NCBI GenBank assembly: GCA_903632075.3
Contig: CAHIKZ030001202.1
Span: forward strand, 843,501 to 907,500
Reading direction: 5' to 3'
Length of the DNA stretch: 64,000 bases
Source: Acanthosepion pharaonis
Taxonomy: Eukaryota > Mollusca > Cephalopoda > Sepiida > Sepiidae
Under the pieces are notes generated by a model, which saw nothing but the letters and a program-made list of their open reading frames with translations, searched no databases and was not told the DNA's origin. This document shows positions 1-12,240 of this stretch, piece after piece (the first letter of the stretch is position 1; each line of letters begins with the position of its first letter). Position numbers and translations under genes: made by a program.

Positions 1-494
1 ATCTATTTGTCATTTGGTGATGTCACTTCTGCAAAATGATTTATCATGTTTCTCCACTGTTATAGAAATTAATTTTAGTTTAGACAAGTTTTAGAAGATT
101 TGCTAGGAATTCTTGACAAACAACCTTTTAAAGACTTCATGTTTATCATAAAAATTGGTTTATCTCCCTTTAATTTAAAATAAAATTATGAATTTCTGTT
201 CATTGCTTTTTTAATCTGTCAAAACTGAATAGACATTATAACATTTAATTTATTTTCCAATGTATTTACGAAACAAGTTCAGAATGTCTCAAAATCAAAT
301 CCCTCTTAATAAGATCAGCGAGCATCTCTCATCACAGGCACAGTGGATTTTGGGCCAAGTGTAAAATTCAAGGTCCCAGTACTTGTTCAACCTGTGATGT
401 GACTATTCAATGTTGCATAATCTGAGATTTTAATAATATAATTTTTTGCACACTTTCTAAATACAGATTTACAAATGTATACACACACATAAAC
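1..494. other. AT-rich non-coding stretch
   Basis: I see no coding potential or recognisable repeat here. A short CA-rich run lies near 480-490, directly before the terminal repeat of the mariner relic. Confidence 0.5.
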
Positions 495-1349
495 AGGGTA
501 CGATGGATAAATTGTCGTCTAAATTATGCAAAAATGAATATAACACTGATATTTCATTTTAACATATATATTTACCAAAATTACACAAAAGTAACTTGAA
601 ATACTAAAGAGTAAATTTATTCCATAAAATAGTCATTAGCCTTAACCACGGCCTCAAGACGAGTTTGGAATCTCCTAAAACTCTTCTGGATGGTCTCCTT
701 GTTTAAATTGGTGAATACTGCCATGATTGTTGCCTTCAGTTCATCTTTGATGTTACAAGGAGTTTTGTTGTTCTCTGACACAACTGTGCCCCACACATAA
801 TAATCAGTGGGGTTGCACAGTCTGAGAAGTTAGGTGGCAAGATGTAAGGGGGTGATGCGTGGTGGGAGAAATTGTCTGACAGCCATGACTGGGTTCTCTT
901 GCTTGTGTGACATGGTGCAGAGTATTGTTGCCAGGGATACAGTCTTCCAGCAGCCACCCTCTTGACCCAGGGTAGAGCTGCCTCCTCAAGGCATTTCATG
1001 TAGGCCTCTGTGTTGAGTCTGAGGCCCTGACCAACAAATCTGGGAGTTCTTTTCTTATCAGAATGATCAGAGTGAGTTTTCTGAGCTGTCAAACCTGTCA
1101 TCACCATTTACTCATCCAGTTGTTTCTGAATCCTCTGCATTGTCTTCAGATTTACACCCTGACACTCTGTAATGTTTGTATTGAAGATGAATGCCAAGTA
1201 GTACAGTATACCATTTCCAAATTTCTGGCTGAGTGAAGGTGCTCTTTTTTCTCACAGGTGGTGCCCAACTGACTCTACTATACTGTGCAGTTATCAAAAA
1301 CAAACAACCTGTATGTGCAAAATTAAAAAAAATAAATGGCAAAAATTTA

Positions 1350-1355
<6 letters not shown>
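495..1355 (-). mobile_element. mariner-family DNA transposon relic, copy 1
   Basis: The left end (AGGGTACGATGGATAAATTG, from 495) is the inverse of the clean terminal repeat of a second copy that ends at 35587. The right end (about 1338-1355) is a decayed version of that repeat and runs straight into a (TA)n tract, consistent with TA target preference. Inside, on the minus strand, is the C-terminal half of a mariner transposase. The length (about 0.86 kb) is below the usual 1.3 kb of an intact mariner, so the N-terminal half of the gene is deleted. Confidence 0.85.
617..1107 (-). pseudogene. mariner transposase, C-terminal part, frameshifted
   Basis: The first reading frame (1107 down to about 815) contains the blocks VGQGLRLNTEAYMKCLEEA, LPWVKRVAAGRLYPWQQ, SAPCHTSKRTQSWLSDN and PPNFSDC, which are standard mariner transposase motifs, including the second catalytic Asp region. 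The frame is then lost. A neighbouring frame resumes with NPTDYYVWG and KDELKATIMAVFTNLNKE and ends in a stop at 617-619, giving the normal C-terminus. At least one frameshift and the missing N-terminal half make this a dead gene. Confidence 0.85.

Positions 1356-1401
<46 letters not shown>
1352..1401. repeat. (TA)n microsatellite
   Basis: An uninterrupted TA run directly abutting the right end of the mariner relic. Confidence 0.95.
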
Positions 1402-1407
<6 letters not shown>

Positions 1408-2839
1408 ATGTCTAATTGTTAATTTTCAAAAACTTTGTGCTGATGTGGATACCTCTCTTGTGTGTAGGCCTCAATAACACCTGAAAATCTGCAATAGATG
1501 TAGAGATGGGAGCCTTCCAGATCTTTTCACAAAGCCATGCCATATAAAATGTTTGATAAAGAAATTAATTTTAAGCAGGAGTCTGTGTTAAACTCTCCTT
1601 GCTATTGATTGAAATTCTCTGTTCAACATTTTCATGTTTATTCTTCTTATCATTTCACCCCAAGGAAGGCGATAATTCCTCACCAAAGCTAAATGACACT
1701 TACACTTTCCTCCTTATTTTCTCCTTTGTCTCTTTTTTACTCATACATACATGTGAAAAAAATTACATTTCCTTTCATCTTAACAAACATCTACAAACAA
1801 GGAACATTAATACAAGAACTTGAACACTCATACACACTGAGAAAAATTTAGTTGTAAAAACACAAAAATAAAAATATTTTCTATTTTTCTATTTAAAAAC
1901 CTTTCTCACCTTTTTTCTTTTGTTTATGGGTTGATTCAAATCTGCAACAAGAAAAAAAAATATCTTGATGTTTGATTTTCAATTTGGCTCTAAATTTAAC
2001 TTGGTAAGCATATATTTCTTTCTTATGTTTGACCTCCCATCACCACCAGGTTTATTTCAACCATGAAAAAAATCCAAGACTACTCCACTCCCTCCTCTTT
2101 AAGTGATTCTGAATTCACCGAAAGCTTCAATGGTTGACCGTATTAGATTGTGCTTTGAATGTGTCTTCACATGTAAACTCCATATTCTCTTAACTTTTGA
2201 AATCTCCAATTTAAATCTTTGTTCTTGATGTATTTTTTTTTCTTCTGCTTTGAGTTTTATTTTATTATTATTATGCATGGTATCTTTTGGTAGTGAGTAG
2301 TTTTAAGTACCTAATTACCAAAAGTCCCTTCTGGGGTCTATGAGTAAAAAGGGGACTGTAGGCAAGTGTTATACTGGAACATACCTATTCTATTGTTAAT
2401 AGACTCTCCCACCTATAATAAGTAGGAGTAGTAGCAGTTGCCAATGGGCTCAGTAAGTTGGTCAGTCAGTCAATGTCGGACGACTGTTATTCAGATATTA
2501 AAGTATCAGCCACCACAACTAGATTGCTGCGTCATTAACTATTATATCAAGTTCCTAACATTTTGTACATCGAACCTTTTTAGGACTGACTTAGTGAAAT
2601 ATAAGCCTCCACTGTGAAATTACTCTATAACAGTGAGTTATCTATGCACATTTGGATGTTTCATTTAGATGAAGAGTGTTTTGCAGATGATATGTGCAGT
2701 TCTGCACAAAGTAATCTTTTGAAGATCTGAGATGCTGATGTGTCTAGCAATTTTACTAGCATGAATTTTGGTACCATTTTTTATCATACGTAATGCCCCT
2801 ATCACAATAGGGATAATTGTAGTTTTAATTATTATTGTC
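1402..2839. other. AT-rich intergenic or intronic DNA
   Basis: No exon or RNA gene is recognisable. A slightly GC-richer patch at about 2330-2580 could be part of an old retroelement LTR (see rejected items); the rest is T-rich low-complexity sequence. Confidence 0.4.
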
Positions 2840-3415
2840 CCTTCCTTTTCAGTCCTACTTGTTGCAATTTTACTTGTATCCCGTTCGTCCTTGCATTGAA
2901 TACTGTTGCCATATATGATCTGGTGCCCTCGCTGTTCATCTCAAAGTTCTTGACAAAATCCAAAGATGGATATGCACTGTGACAGGTCCTGACCTACCAT
3001 CTCGACTCTAGTCACTTTCTCACAGATGTGACACTCTTTTCTACAAATATTTTCATGGCAACTGCTCTGATGAGCTATTTTTATTCATGCCCCAACAGCA
3101 TGAATTTAAGTGTGCTACTAGGTTGGCATATCTATCCCACTTTTTCACTGTCGAAACAGTTAAATGTAATCACCTCTTCTACTCCAACAGCTTCTTCTTT
3201 TGCACTTTCTGACAGTGAAACTCCCTTCCTCTTACTTGATTCCCTGAGAATTATAATCTTCAAATATTCAAATGCAATGTCAATTGACATCTTCTCATGC
3301 CTTGATCTTGTTCCTCATCCTTCTCTATATCCTTTACTCAAACACCCCTTTTTACTCTTGCTCTCACTCTGTGTAACCTCTTCCATGCATGCTAGTGGCA
3401 TTCCTGCCTAACTTG
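2840..3415 (+). mobile_element. LINE 3'-end fragment (jockey/CR1-like)
   Basis: Read across several frames, this stretch encodes the C-terminal tail typical of invertebrate jockey/CR1-type LINE polyproteins. The order is a two-Cys segment (CCHIW-like), then VLDKIQ, a VTGPDL-like block, FYKYFHGNCSDEL-like (3040-3090), and a SNSFF/RLWNSLP-like block (about 3180-3260). Many frameshifts and stops show that it is dead. The same tail recurs at 4275, 38230, 42885, 47440, 53130 and 54010, so one LINE lineage dominates the window. The clade name is inference. Confidence 0.6.
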
Positions 3416-4270
3416 GGGTGCTATGCTTAAAAAAAAAATTACCTATATCCCATTTTCTTTACTCTTAGTATTTATAAAGATTATTGACATTACAAAACCA
3501 AATAGTTTATTATGATGAGCTGTATTTCTCGGATACTTTAGCTTCCTACCCCGGCATTTGCTGTTTGATAACAACAAAAACTATAATTGAAATAATAGAA
3601 TAGCATATATAATCTTTATATTCCCTTTGCCTCATAGATTGTCTGCCTTGATAGTACTCTTGTCTTTTTTTTTTTTATCTCTCTTCTGAAATGATTCTGT
3701 TTATATCTTCTGACATTAATCAAGCTGACCCTGATCTCCTTCAAGATTGACATGTTTTGATGTTCCTTTGTCTGGTGGATGAAAGTTGAAAAATGTAATC
3801 ACTTCTGATTGATTTGAAAAAGGTTTCTTATTTCATGCATCAAGGTCACAATCTGTTGCTATACTCCTCCTCCTCTTCTTCCTTTTTCCCTTTGACCCAC
3901 ATTAACAACTTGAGATGCAATTATCTACTTAGACACTTTGGATGGAAATTGCTTACAAAAGCCTCAGGATTTTTTTTTTTTTTTTTTTTTTCTCCCTTTT
4001 TCTATATTTACACAGATTTGTGTTATGTAATGAGCTAATAAGCTGTGGGGTTGGGGAGAAGAAAACTAGGCCACTTTGTAGATACAAGGTTGTTGTTTAT
4101 TACCCGATGAGCAAGGTTATCTACCATTGCCTGGGTTAACTTTGTTTTGGGAATCTGCATTTGAATTGTATTTATTTCTTAAAAGATTATTCTGTCAGAT
4201 TGAGAAATAAAGAAGAAAGAATAACTAAAATAGATAAAATCAGAAAGAGATACTTATTTTTTTTTTTTTT
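3416..4270. other. AT-rich DNA with poly-T tracts
   Basis: No gene is seen. It holds poly-T runs near 3668 and 3970-3992 and otherwise unique-looking sequence. Confidence 0.4.
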
Positions 4271-4274
4271 AATT

Positions 4275-4850
4275 ATTTCACCTGAAGCAAGGCACTAAAG
4301 CCACTAAGATGCAAGGGGTTACTGAGAGTGAAAAAAATCTGAGAAAACATTGAGAAGTAAGGGCAATAAAAGAACATATTTAAAAAAAAAAAAGACAGAA
4401 GATACCCGTTAATGTGGGATTTACATTTTGAAGATCATAGTTGACAGGAGAGCAAGAAACTGGATTAGAGTTCCACAAGCGAGAAGTGCAAGAAAAGAAA
4501 CTATTAGAAAAGAACTTACCCTTAACAATTTCAACAATAAAATAATAAAACCATGCTGCCAATCTTAGACTATGCTTAAATTTGTGAAGTTGAGGTGCTG
4601 AAGAGGAAAGCTCGTCAGAATAATTGCCATGAAAATATTTAAGGAAAAAGCCCAAAGAAGCTATGTTATGTTGGTGGGAAAATGATTGAAGTCAAGATGC
4701 CAGGTCAGGACTTAATAACATTGCAAACTCTTTGGACTTTATCAAGAATCTCTAGATACATAGCAGAATCGCCAGATCAGATGCATTAGCAATAATCAAT
4801 GCACGAAGAAATAGTAAACTTATAAAACTTTGATGCAATTATTATTATCA
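4275..4850 (-). mobile_element. LINE 3'-end fragment (jockey/CR1-like), reverse orientation
   Basis: The minus frame over 4655-4380 reads FHGNYSDELSSSAPQLHKFK, then SNSFFSCTSRLWNSNPVSC and YDLQNVN, matching the terminal segment of the LINE polyprotein found at 2840-3415. The part above 4655 continues the homology in other frames (a PDLAS-like block). It is 5'-truncated, as is usual for LINE copies. Confidence 0.65.
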
Positions 4851-6185
4851 TAGGGAATGTGAATCATTAATAATTTCAATGTTTGATTTGTCAGTTTTAA
4901 AGTAAGAAAATTCTGTTTCCACTCTGTCATCAGAAGTGTCCACTACATAGAGATGGTAAATTTACACATCTTTATATAGTGAACTTTATTTTTGCCTTTA
5001 TTCCAGTTAGGACCATTTACAGATCAGAGTGACAAAGACACATGCTGCACTTGTAATTGTTAAGTGTCTGAAACATTTACAATGTTATAGAAATGCCAGA
5101 ATGCATATGTATACAAGGAGGTGATGAAAAGTTCTTGGCCCAACCAAACTTCTACTGGGAACATTTCATTATTCCCTGTTCAATAATGTTCATATGTAAT
5201 TTTATTTTTTCTGAGTATTGGCTTCTATTTGGTACTCATCTCCACATTTGGTCTGCTTATCTTGTTTTTAACATAACTATATTTGCTAACACTGTCACAT
5301 TTCTCACTCCCCTGTTACTTTAAACACAAGTCAACAAATGTTGGTACTTGTACAAGTGTCTTAAGAAAGAAAAATGTCTTTAATTAGTACATCATAGACC
5401 CATGTACTTTTGACAAAATGTCTTGATAAATTTATATGGGGAAACAATATATCAAGAACAATTTTATGAAAATTTATGACAATGTGATATATTTAATAAC
5501 AAAAATGATAAAAAGAAACTAAATGAAGTTGGCTAGATTGTATACCCAAAACACATATTTAAAAAAAAAAAAAAAAAATTAAATTTCAGCATCCCCTCTC
5601 CTTCATTTGAATATGTAATTACATTAATGTAAACATCACTTTAGTCTGATGTCCTAAAGGACAAAACATATCACACAAAATTTTTTTCACTTTATCATAG
5701 ATTTTCTTAGAATAAATTTATATTTAAAATTTTGCATTGTGAAAGGCAGCTGACTTTGTTTCATAGCAATAATATTATAATGCATTAACCACTGCCTAAC
5801 TGTGCTTACATCCACTGTTTGGTTTCTGTAAATATTCACATACAATGGGTGAAATTTTATCTGCATGGAGAAATTCAGTGGAATGTGCATGCTATGTACA
5901 CACTTTCATGTTAAATGGTAATATTAGCTGTTTCCTTATAAGGACAGATTCAACATTCATTGATCAAGCAGCTTGTATTACTGTTATTTGAAATTTATAA
6001 AATCTTTCTGTTAAAACGATTTTTCAGGAAAATAGGTTTCTCAAGTCCAGTAGCTGTTATTGCTCTTTCCAGTATTGATGGAGGTTTCCTTCCTAACCTT
6101 TTATTTGAAGTCACGTGAAATCTTGATTAGATCATTATTTTCTCTTTGAGTTACATGTGCTAACCATTTTAGCTGTTGATGCTGT
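4851..6185. other. AT-rich non-coding DNA
   Basis: No gene is recognised. A run near 5108-5160 (GGAGGTGATGAAAAGTTCTT) resembles ends of mariner-type MITEs, but no matching inverted end was found. A poly-A run lies at about 5561-5578. Confidence 0.35.
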
Positions 6186-6189
6186 TAAA

Positions 6190-6740
6190 AGTTAAGTGAT
6201 GTGGTTTGTGATTCTGTAGCAGTAGTCCACAAGGTTCAAGGAAGGATGGTCATCACTATGATCCACAGGCTTTATTCGTTTAAAGCCATTTTTAACTATT
6301 GATCTTAGAAGGCCATTGTATACAGCTGACAGTGTAGATGTTTTTGAATGGGCTTGGAGCCATGCATGACATCCATATGAAAGTCTCCATCTGATGAGGC
6401 TATTTAAGAACATGGCTCAAGTTTTTAATTTAATGATTTGGTTGTGTAGCACTTTGCGGTGTTGGGTGAAACTACCTCTGGTACAGCCTATTCTCTGTTC
6501 AATTTCCTTTTCACCTATACCTATTTTGTTATAATAGATCCATACACCGACGTATTTGAAGTGTTTAGTATTTACTAAATCCCCATCCTAAATTTTTATA
6601 GTTGATTCAGGTGCAATCACTGCTTTCATTCCAATAAAAGAACTTGGTTTCTGTTTTGAAAAGGTTTATCTTGAGCCCTATTTCTTGGAACTGCTGCACA
6701 GCTACTCTCTAACAAGGCAAAAAAAAAAAAAAAATTCGGT
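6190..6740 (-). mobile_element. RTE-like LINE fragment, reverse transcriptase C-terminal region
   Basis: Reading the minus strand downward from 6740, broken frames give a GLKINLFKTETKFF-like motif (the conserved GLxINxxKT segment after the YxDD box). This is followed by LIRWRLSYGCHAW and LLRSIVKNGF, which correspond to the 'LLYGCETW' region of RTE-type LINE reverse transcriptases. The last 74 codons (6413-6192) are open; upstream parts are frameshifted. It is a different LINE family from the jockey-like pieces. Confidence 0.6.
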
Positions 6741-7640
6741 TATTAGTGGGCAGGTTCAACTTCTACTATGATACTACCAACTGTTTATCATTTTGTAGAC
6801 CAATTTAATAAAATCAGGTTTATCACTTTTTGACTGCTCCTCTTGTAGGATCATTTCACATAAACAAGCATTTTCTTCAGTTTCAATTACTTCCATCAGA
6901 GCAATAATCTTATTTTATAAGTTCCCATCTTGTTTTGATTAATGCAAAGAGTGTGTCTTTCAATCTTGGCTTTTTTCTACCCCTTGTTTATTTTTCTGTT
7001 TAATAAAATAAATAATGCAACAAGGTCCTTCCCTATTTCTAGCCCAAGTTTCCACCCAGTGCTAATGATTTCCTTACCTAAGTTCAAGTCCCTGACATGT
7101 TGTTGGTTGCTTTTCATATTACACCTGTCATTGTCAGATTTTGCTTTTATTTTACTTTAAATTCTTTAGTGGTGGCAGGATGGTCAAGATAGGAATATGG
7201 TCAGTTGGCATTTGCTGATGTCTTTTGAGAGGAAAGGCAGGAATTTGCTTCTGTTCTACAGCTATGCATAAATGGTAGAGTAGTCACTTGGAGCCTTCAA
7301 ACTCTTTGTAAGGATGGCCATTTTGGGTGCTGGGTAAACCTCTTGGCCTAATAAAAATTCTCTTGTTACTCAAACTGCAGCTGTATCATTTGGTATAGGT
7401 GCAGTTCTACAAGAAGAATGCAGTATAAACTTTAAGTGTCATACCAGAAATATGAAACAAAAAAACATACATTTGAGAAGTGCAGAGCAGGGAGAGAATC
7501 TTAAGACACGCACATACACAATTTTCTATCAACTAAAACATATTTTATTAAAATTAGTTAAAAAAACTGATTTTTTTTTTATTATTATTGCAATCAAGCT
7601 AATATATTTATACAGATGAAATTTGCAATCAAACATTTTT
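6741..7640. other. Unclassified non-coding DNA
   Basis: No gene is recognised. The section 7160-7380 is a little richer in GC and could be a decayed SINE, but no clear A or B box was found. Confidence 0.35.
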
Positions 7641-7644
7641 ATTT

Positions 7645-7671
7645 ATGGTTTTAGGAGGTATTTCCTTACTG

Positions 7672-7727
<56 letters not shown>

Positions 7728-7889
7728 AGGAAATACTTCTTAAAACCATTATTTATATAATAGATATATTCAGTTGTATGGATATGAGTTTGTAACCCTG
7801 GGTTTCACACTTTTGCGATCATCAATTTGTCTGAAACAGACAAAGCATGAAACCCAGGGTTATAAACTCATCTCCATACAACTGAATAT
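7645..7889. repeat. Two adjacent foldback palindromes around a (TA)n core
   Basis: The first hairpin has arms at 7645-7668 and 7726-7749, separated only by (TA)n at 7676-7725. The second has about 42-nt arms at 7766-7807 and 7848-7889 (AACCCTGGGTTTCA against TGAAACCCAGGGTT) with a 40-nt loop that itself contains a small hairpin (GTCTG against CAGAC). Such TA-inserted foldbacks are typical of MITE-like elements; no coding content. Confidence 0.75.
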
Positions 7890-7941
7890 GTTCTTTCTAT
7901 CACTGATATTGGGCACTTTCCACTAAGTACTGTGCATGAAG

Positions 7942-7982
<41 letters not shown>
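7942..7982. repeat. (GT)n(TA)n compound microsatellite
   Basis: A GT run passes directly into a TA run. Confidence 0.95.
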
Positions 7983-7988
<6 letters not shown>

Positions 7989-8549
7989 TAGGAAACAGTT
8001 TATTAATCTGTTTCACTTTTATTAAAGCTTCATCAGAGACTGAGATAGGGAGAAAAAGATGAAAGAAATTCTGCTATTTTTACTTTTGTGTGTGATTTTC
8101 ATTGGTTAACCATGTTTCACTTGCATTTGACTCATGAAATATGATGACCAATTAAAATCAAACAACACAAAAGTAAAAAAACTATTTCTTTCTTCTCCTC
8201 CATATTTCATTCACTGATGAAGCTTCAATAAAAATAAAACATATTAGATTTATAAATGTTTCCTATTTGTTCTTTATCTTATCATTTTCTCAGATTCTGA
8301 TCCATATTTGATCCCAACTCTCTATATATTTAGGCAGCAATCCCTCTTTTATGCAAGTTTCATTGAAAATGACTGACAAGGTGCTGTGGTTGAGTTTTTA
8401 TATATAAATTTCTCATATTCAGTTTTTTTCTTTTCAGGACATAAATAATATAAAAATTGTTCGAATGTTTTTCAAGTGTATTCAGCTATCCTTTTAGCCA
8501 TTATCAAGGATGGATTTTATTCTACTTTTAACTGAATATATGCATTATT

Positions 8550-9240
8550 TTATGTATCTAGAGTTATAGGAATGTTTTATTTTTCAAACACTGTCAGCAC
8601 ATTGTGATCATGTTCTTAGTTGATATTGAGTGTTGGCTTTATCTTGTTTATTAATAATGCTCCCATTATTTTTAGCCTTTTTGTACATGTGGATGATGCT
8701 ATTATATTTGTATTATCAACAAGTATGTTACAGATACAGTTTGGTAGGTTTCCATGTGTATTTGAATGAACTATGCTCAGAGAGATGCAACATTAGCCTT
8801 TTTGTTAGGCATGTTGGTATATGCAAATAAATTTACAAATTTGATTGGTAAGAACAAGCTCCTTGAAGGGACATGCAAATAATATTGTTTCTCTAAGAAA
8901 AGTGAATTAGAGGATGAATTCTCCTGCATTTGCATAAGGAATTTTTTAATAATACCTATTTTATATTTGAGAGGACATTGACTATTGAGAAAAATTATTA
9001 TTATTTACAAATTTACATGTCCCTTAAGGAACTGTGTTCCTGACCAATCCAAATTTGTAAATAATTATATTGAATAAAGTAAAACATGCTTAACAAGAAA
9101 ACTGTTTTATGTATGTATCTAGAGTTATATGAATGTTTTATTTTCCAAACATGGTCAGCACATCGTGACTGTGTTCATGTCTTCTAAGGAACCGTATTCT
9201 ACAGCTCCTTAAGGGACATGTAAATTTGTAAATAATATTG
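8550..9240. repeat. Cluster of direct and inverted repeats
   Basis: A direct repeat of about 75 bp (8550-8621 and 9105-9178; shared core ATCTAGAGTTATA and CAGCACAT) brackets an inverted pair: 8826-8882 against 9011-9068 (shared AAGGGACATG / CATGTCCCTT and a CCAATC-type block). A third partial copy sits at 9187-9240. The pattern suggests a foldback element with partial duplication of its flank. Confidence 0.65.
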
Positions 9241-9489
9241 GTTCTCTGTAATTTGGATCCTGCAGGTGAATAATTATTTTTGACAATGAGATTAGCAATT
9301 TTGAATTTTTTATAATAAATAAATAATTTTCTTGTTTTTGTCGACTGAAGTTGTGTATTTTTTTATGATGTTTCTAAATGAAGATTCATCTTGCTTATAG
9401 TTGCTATGCATTTAATTTTTGTAGAAAATGTTAATATTATTGCTTTTTTCTGTGTGTTCAGTGTTGCTATTGGTTACCTTAGAAAGAAA

Positions 9490-10570
9490 TTTGTGACACT
9501 GGGTCGTCGGCCTGTGGTCAATTCCAAGTCGCGGCGTGAAACTGTGATATTTCTCCTACCAGTGTCTTGGGGTTGACTCTTAGTTGCTGCCACCAACCTG
9601 TGTCCTGGTCTATCGGTGGTCATTGCTGCCCTGTGGGATCCTTTGGTCAGGGTACCCAGTGAGATGGTCAGTCAATTTCAAACGGCTTCACACCAGATGC
9701 AACTGGTTCGACACCAGCTCGCTTCCAATGTCTGGTTAGCGAAGCAACTACTTCGATCTCAAATCTAACCTACCCATGTTGTGATTTTGATCTTAGGTAA
9801 ATGAGATCAATCAGGCATTGGGCCGTAGTCTAAGATGAGTCTAAACTGGAGGTGATATTGTAGAAGCGTAAAGAAAAGAAGCAAATAAAACCCAAGAGGT
9901 TCAAGTATGTTGAAAGAAACAAATTAGCTTTTATCCGTCTGTTATATACAGGAGTGTGTGTTTTTCCCCCAACTCATTTCTTCGGAGAGTGACACTTTTA
10001 TGCTTCTTAGGCAAGTTCTGGTCTTCTAAGTCAACTGGTTCAGTTTTTAAGTGCTGGCTTAGCTTCATTCATCAGTATAACTTGTTATTGGTAGGAAAGG
10101 CAAAGTCGGAGGTCGTGAAATCTATCGGTCAGTTTCTGCGAGGCAACACTCTGGTTCCTGCTACTTGAACTGCTGGACTGAAACTTCTCAACAACTACTA
10201 CTACTCCTGAACTCCTTGTATGTACGCTGACCAAAATCCGGTGCGGGGTTAGACGTAGCCTGGAGTTTTCGGTAAATCCTAATTTCTGACAAGGACCTCT
10301 TTGTTGTCTGGCTAGGAAAATTGATTACTTCCAATTTGGAGGAAATTAATTACTTTTCATTTTTGGGGGGGATTCCTTTGGTCATGAGGAGAGGTTGCAG
10401 GATAGCTATCCTCCCAAACTCCCTCCTTCTCACATTGGTACCTCATACCAATTCCTTTCAGTGGGCGTTAATAATTTCTCCGTCTTTCTCATCAAGATAC
10501 CTCCGCCTACCACCATTGCCACCACTTGACCAATGGCATTCCGGCGGTGTGGGTGTGGCTAAGCTGGCCT
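9490..10570. other. GC-richer unclassified block
   Basis: Composition rises visibly against the AT-rich surroundings, with many CpG dinucleotides (GTCGTCGGCC, AAGTCGCGGCG). No open frame longer than about 80 codons and no recognisable protein motif was found on either strand. It may be the internal or LTR part of an unknown retroelement; an unrecognised exon cluster cannot be excluded. Confidence 0.35.
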
Positions 10571-10604
10571 GATTAAAATTATAAATTAGAATTTTTGTTT
10601 ATAA

Positions 10605-11345
10605 AATTCTCGTTCTCACCGGACAAAATTCTTATGAATAACACATGGCTCTGTCTCTTAGTCTCTGATATCTTCAATGCTTCTGACCACTTTGCGTCTT
10701 CTTAACCCGTACTTTTACAAACAACATCAATCAATTATCAAGGTCTTTGGGAACCCTTGACTTCTCAGAAAAATAAATCTCTTTATTTTCAAATCGGCAA
10801 TTCTTTTGAGATATTTTCTCATGCCAAAATTCTATAATCAACACATGGCCACTTCAAACCATATCATTGATGCTTGATTATTCTGTGTTTTTCTCAACCG
10901 GTACTTTTTTGTCATCAATCAATTGTCAAAGCCCGCCATTTTGTCCCCTTCGTGGAGTTTAGCATCCATGCGAACCTATGGCTTTTTTGAGAAAAATAAA
11001 TAATGGTAATTCTCTCCACCCCATATTGGCAAATATTTCAGAATATTTTTTCATGCCAAAATTTTTATAATCAACACATGGCCTTCCCTTGCCGGTACTT
11101 AAAATGATATCTGGGGAAAATAAATAATGGTAATTCTCTCTACCCCATAGTGGCAAATATTTCAGAATATTTTTTTGTGACAAAATTTTTATAATCAACA
11201 TATGGCCTCATTGCCTGGTTGACTTCTTGTAATTTCGAATGATATCTTGTTTTTGGTTTTTGTTTAACCAGTACTTTTACAAACATCATTAATCAATTGT
11301 CAAAAGCTTGCATATGGCCTTTTTGTGAGTCCACTGTTTACACCA
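10605..11345. repeat. Degenerate tandem repeat array
   Basis: The block AAAATT(TT)TATAATCAACA followed by CATGGCC recurs at about 10613, 10825, 11055 and 11185. It alternates with a second block (CATCAATCAATTGTCAAAGC-like) at about 10725, 10912 and 11288. The copies are diverged and their spacing is irregular (roughly 125-230 bp). A minus-strand open frame across 10959-11201 only reflects two of these units. Confidence 0.6.
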
Positions 11346-11934
11346 ATTCTTGAGTTTTTAAGAAAAGTAACTTGATTTTATTTTTAAAGTAAAAATAAAA
11401 TCTCGGGGTATCTTCTTTTCTGCTCTCAGTATTTTCTTGTTTAATTTTTATGGTTAATTAATTAATCAATAGCTAAATAGTGTCACAAATTCTAGTATGG
11501 GAATCTATAAGATGACTAGGAAAACCATTATTAACAAGCGTTTGTTTCACATTAATTTCTTTTAAAGAAAAGTAAACAAGAGGATGAATTCTCCTGCACT
11601 CTCATAAGGAAATTTTTAATAACCTATTTTAAATCTAAGAGGAAAAATTAAGATAGCAAGAGTTTTTATTTGTGTTTTTTTTATACAACCAAGTATTGAA
11701 TGTATTATTACTAGACTCCACAAAAACATCCAAGATTGGGAGTTTATTTTGTGGGGCAAAGTTCATAAGTAAAGTTGAAGATGGAATTTTTTTCAAATGT
11801 AGTTTTGAGATTTTTATATAATTTATGTTCTGAAAAGAAAAAAATTATACAAACACATAAGAAATAATATAAAAACTTAACCAGAGCAATAATAAAACAA
11901 TTCTTCTGATGTTGTGTTGGATGTGTAATATTGA

Positions 11935-12240
11935 CATGAAAAGTTGAATCCGTGAGCCAAGTTCAAATTCCAGGCTAGTCAGTTGCATTCATTTTCACAC
12001 TATTACCATTGGGAATGGCATGAATCTGTCTATTTGCCCATCAGCTATAAGGGACATAACAGTGTAGACTGGTATTTGTAGCCTTGAATGGCAACTATTC
12101 TAAGAGAAAGCTATCAATTCCAAACTGGAGAAGGCAATTGGAAACCATTTACCTATCTTTGCCAACGATACATGTCAGTTCACAGTTAATAAAGAAAAAA
12201 CTGTGGAAAGCTAAGACTGTGGATGTCCTGGAGGGACATG
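11935..12240 (+). mobile_element. tRNA-derived SINE
   Basis: A B-box-like AAGTTCAAATTCC near 11965 is followed by the body shared with the better copy at 60165-60430: a GGGAATGGCATGAATC segment, a GTAGACTGGTATTTGTAG segment and GCCTTGAATGGCAACT. The tRNA head is decayed. Confidence 0.6.

Larger units (their letters stand above)
8890..11655. repeat. Segment bracketed by an 85-bp direct repeat
   Basis: The sequence GAGGATGAATTCTCCTGCA and its context occur at about 8890-8985 and again in the same orientation at about 11570-11655. The 2.6 kb between is compositionally distinct and includes the GC-richer block and tandem array listed separately. The outer copies could be terminal repeats of a non-autonomous retroelement or simply two copies of a dispersed repeat. 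Confidence 0.4.

Noticed and set aside
2369..2568. Possible solo LTR (TGTTATACTGG ... CATTTTGTACA)
   Set aside because: TG..CA ends and a GC rise are suggestive, but I found no partner LTR, primer-binding site or target-site duplication.
5093..5323. Possible MITE starting at GGAGGTGATGAAAAGTTCTT
   Set aside because: The end resembles mariner-type ends, but no inverted partner was found in the next kilobase.
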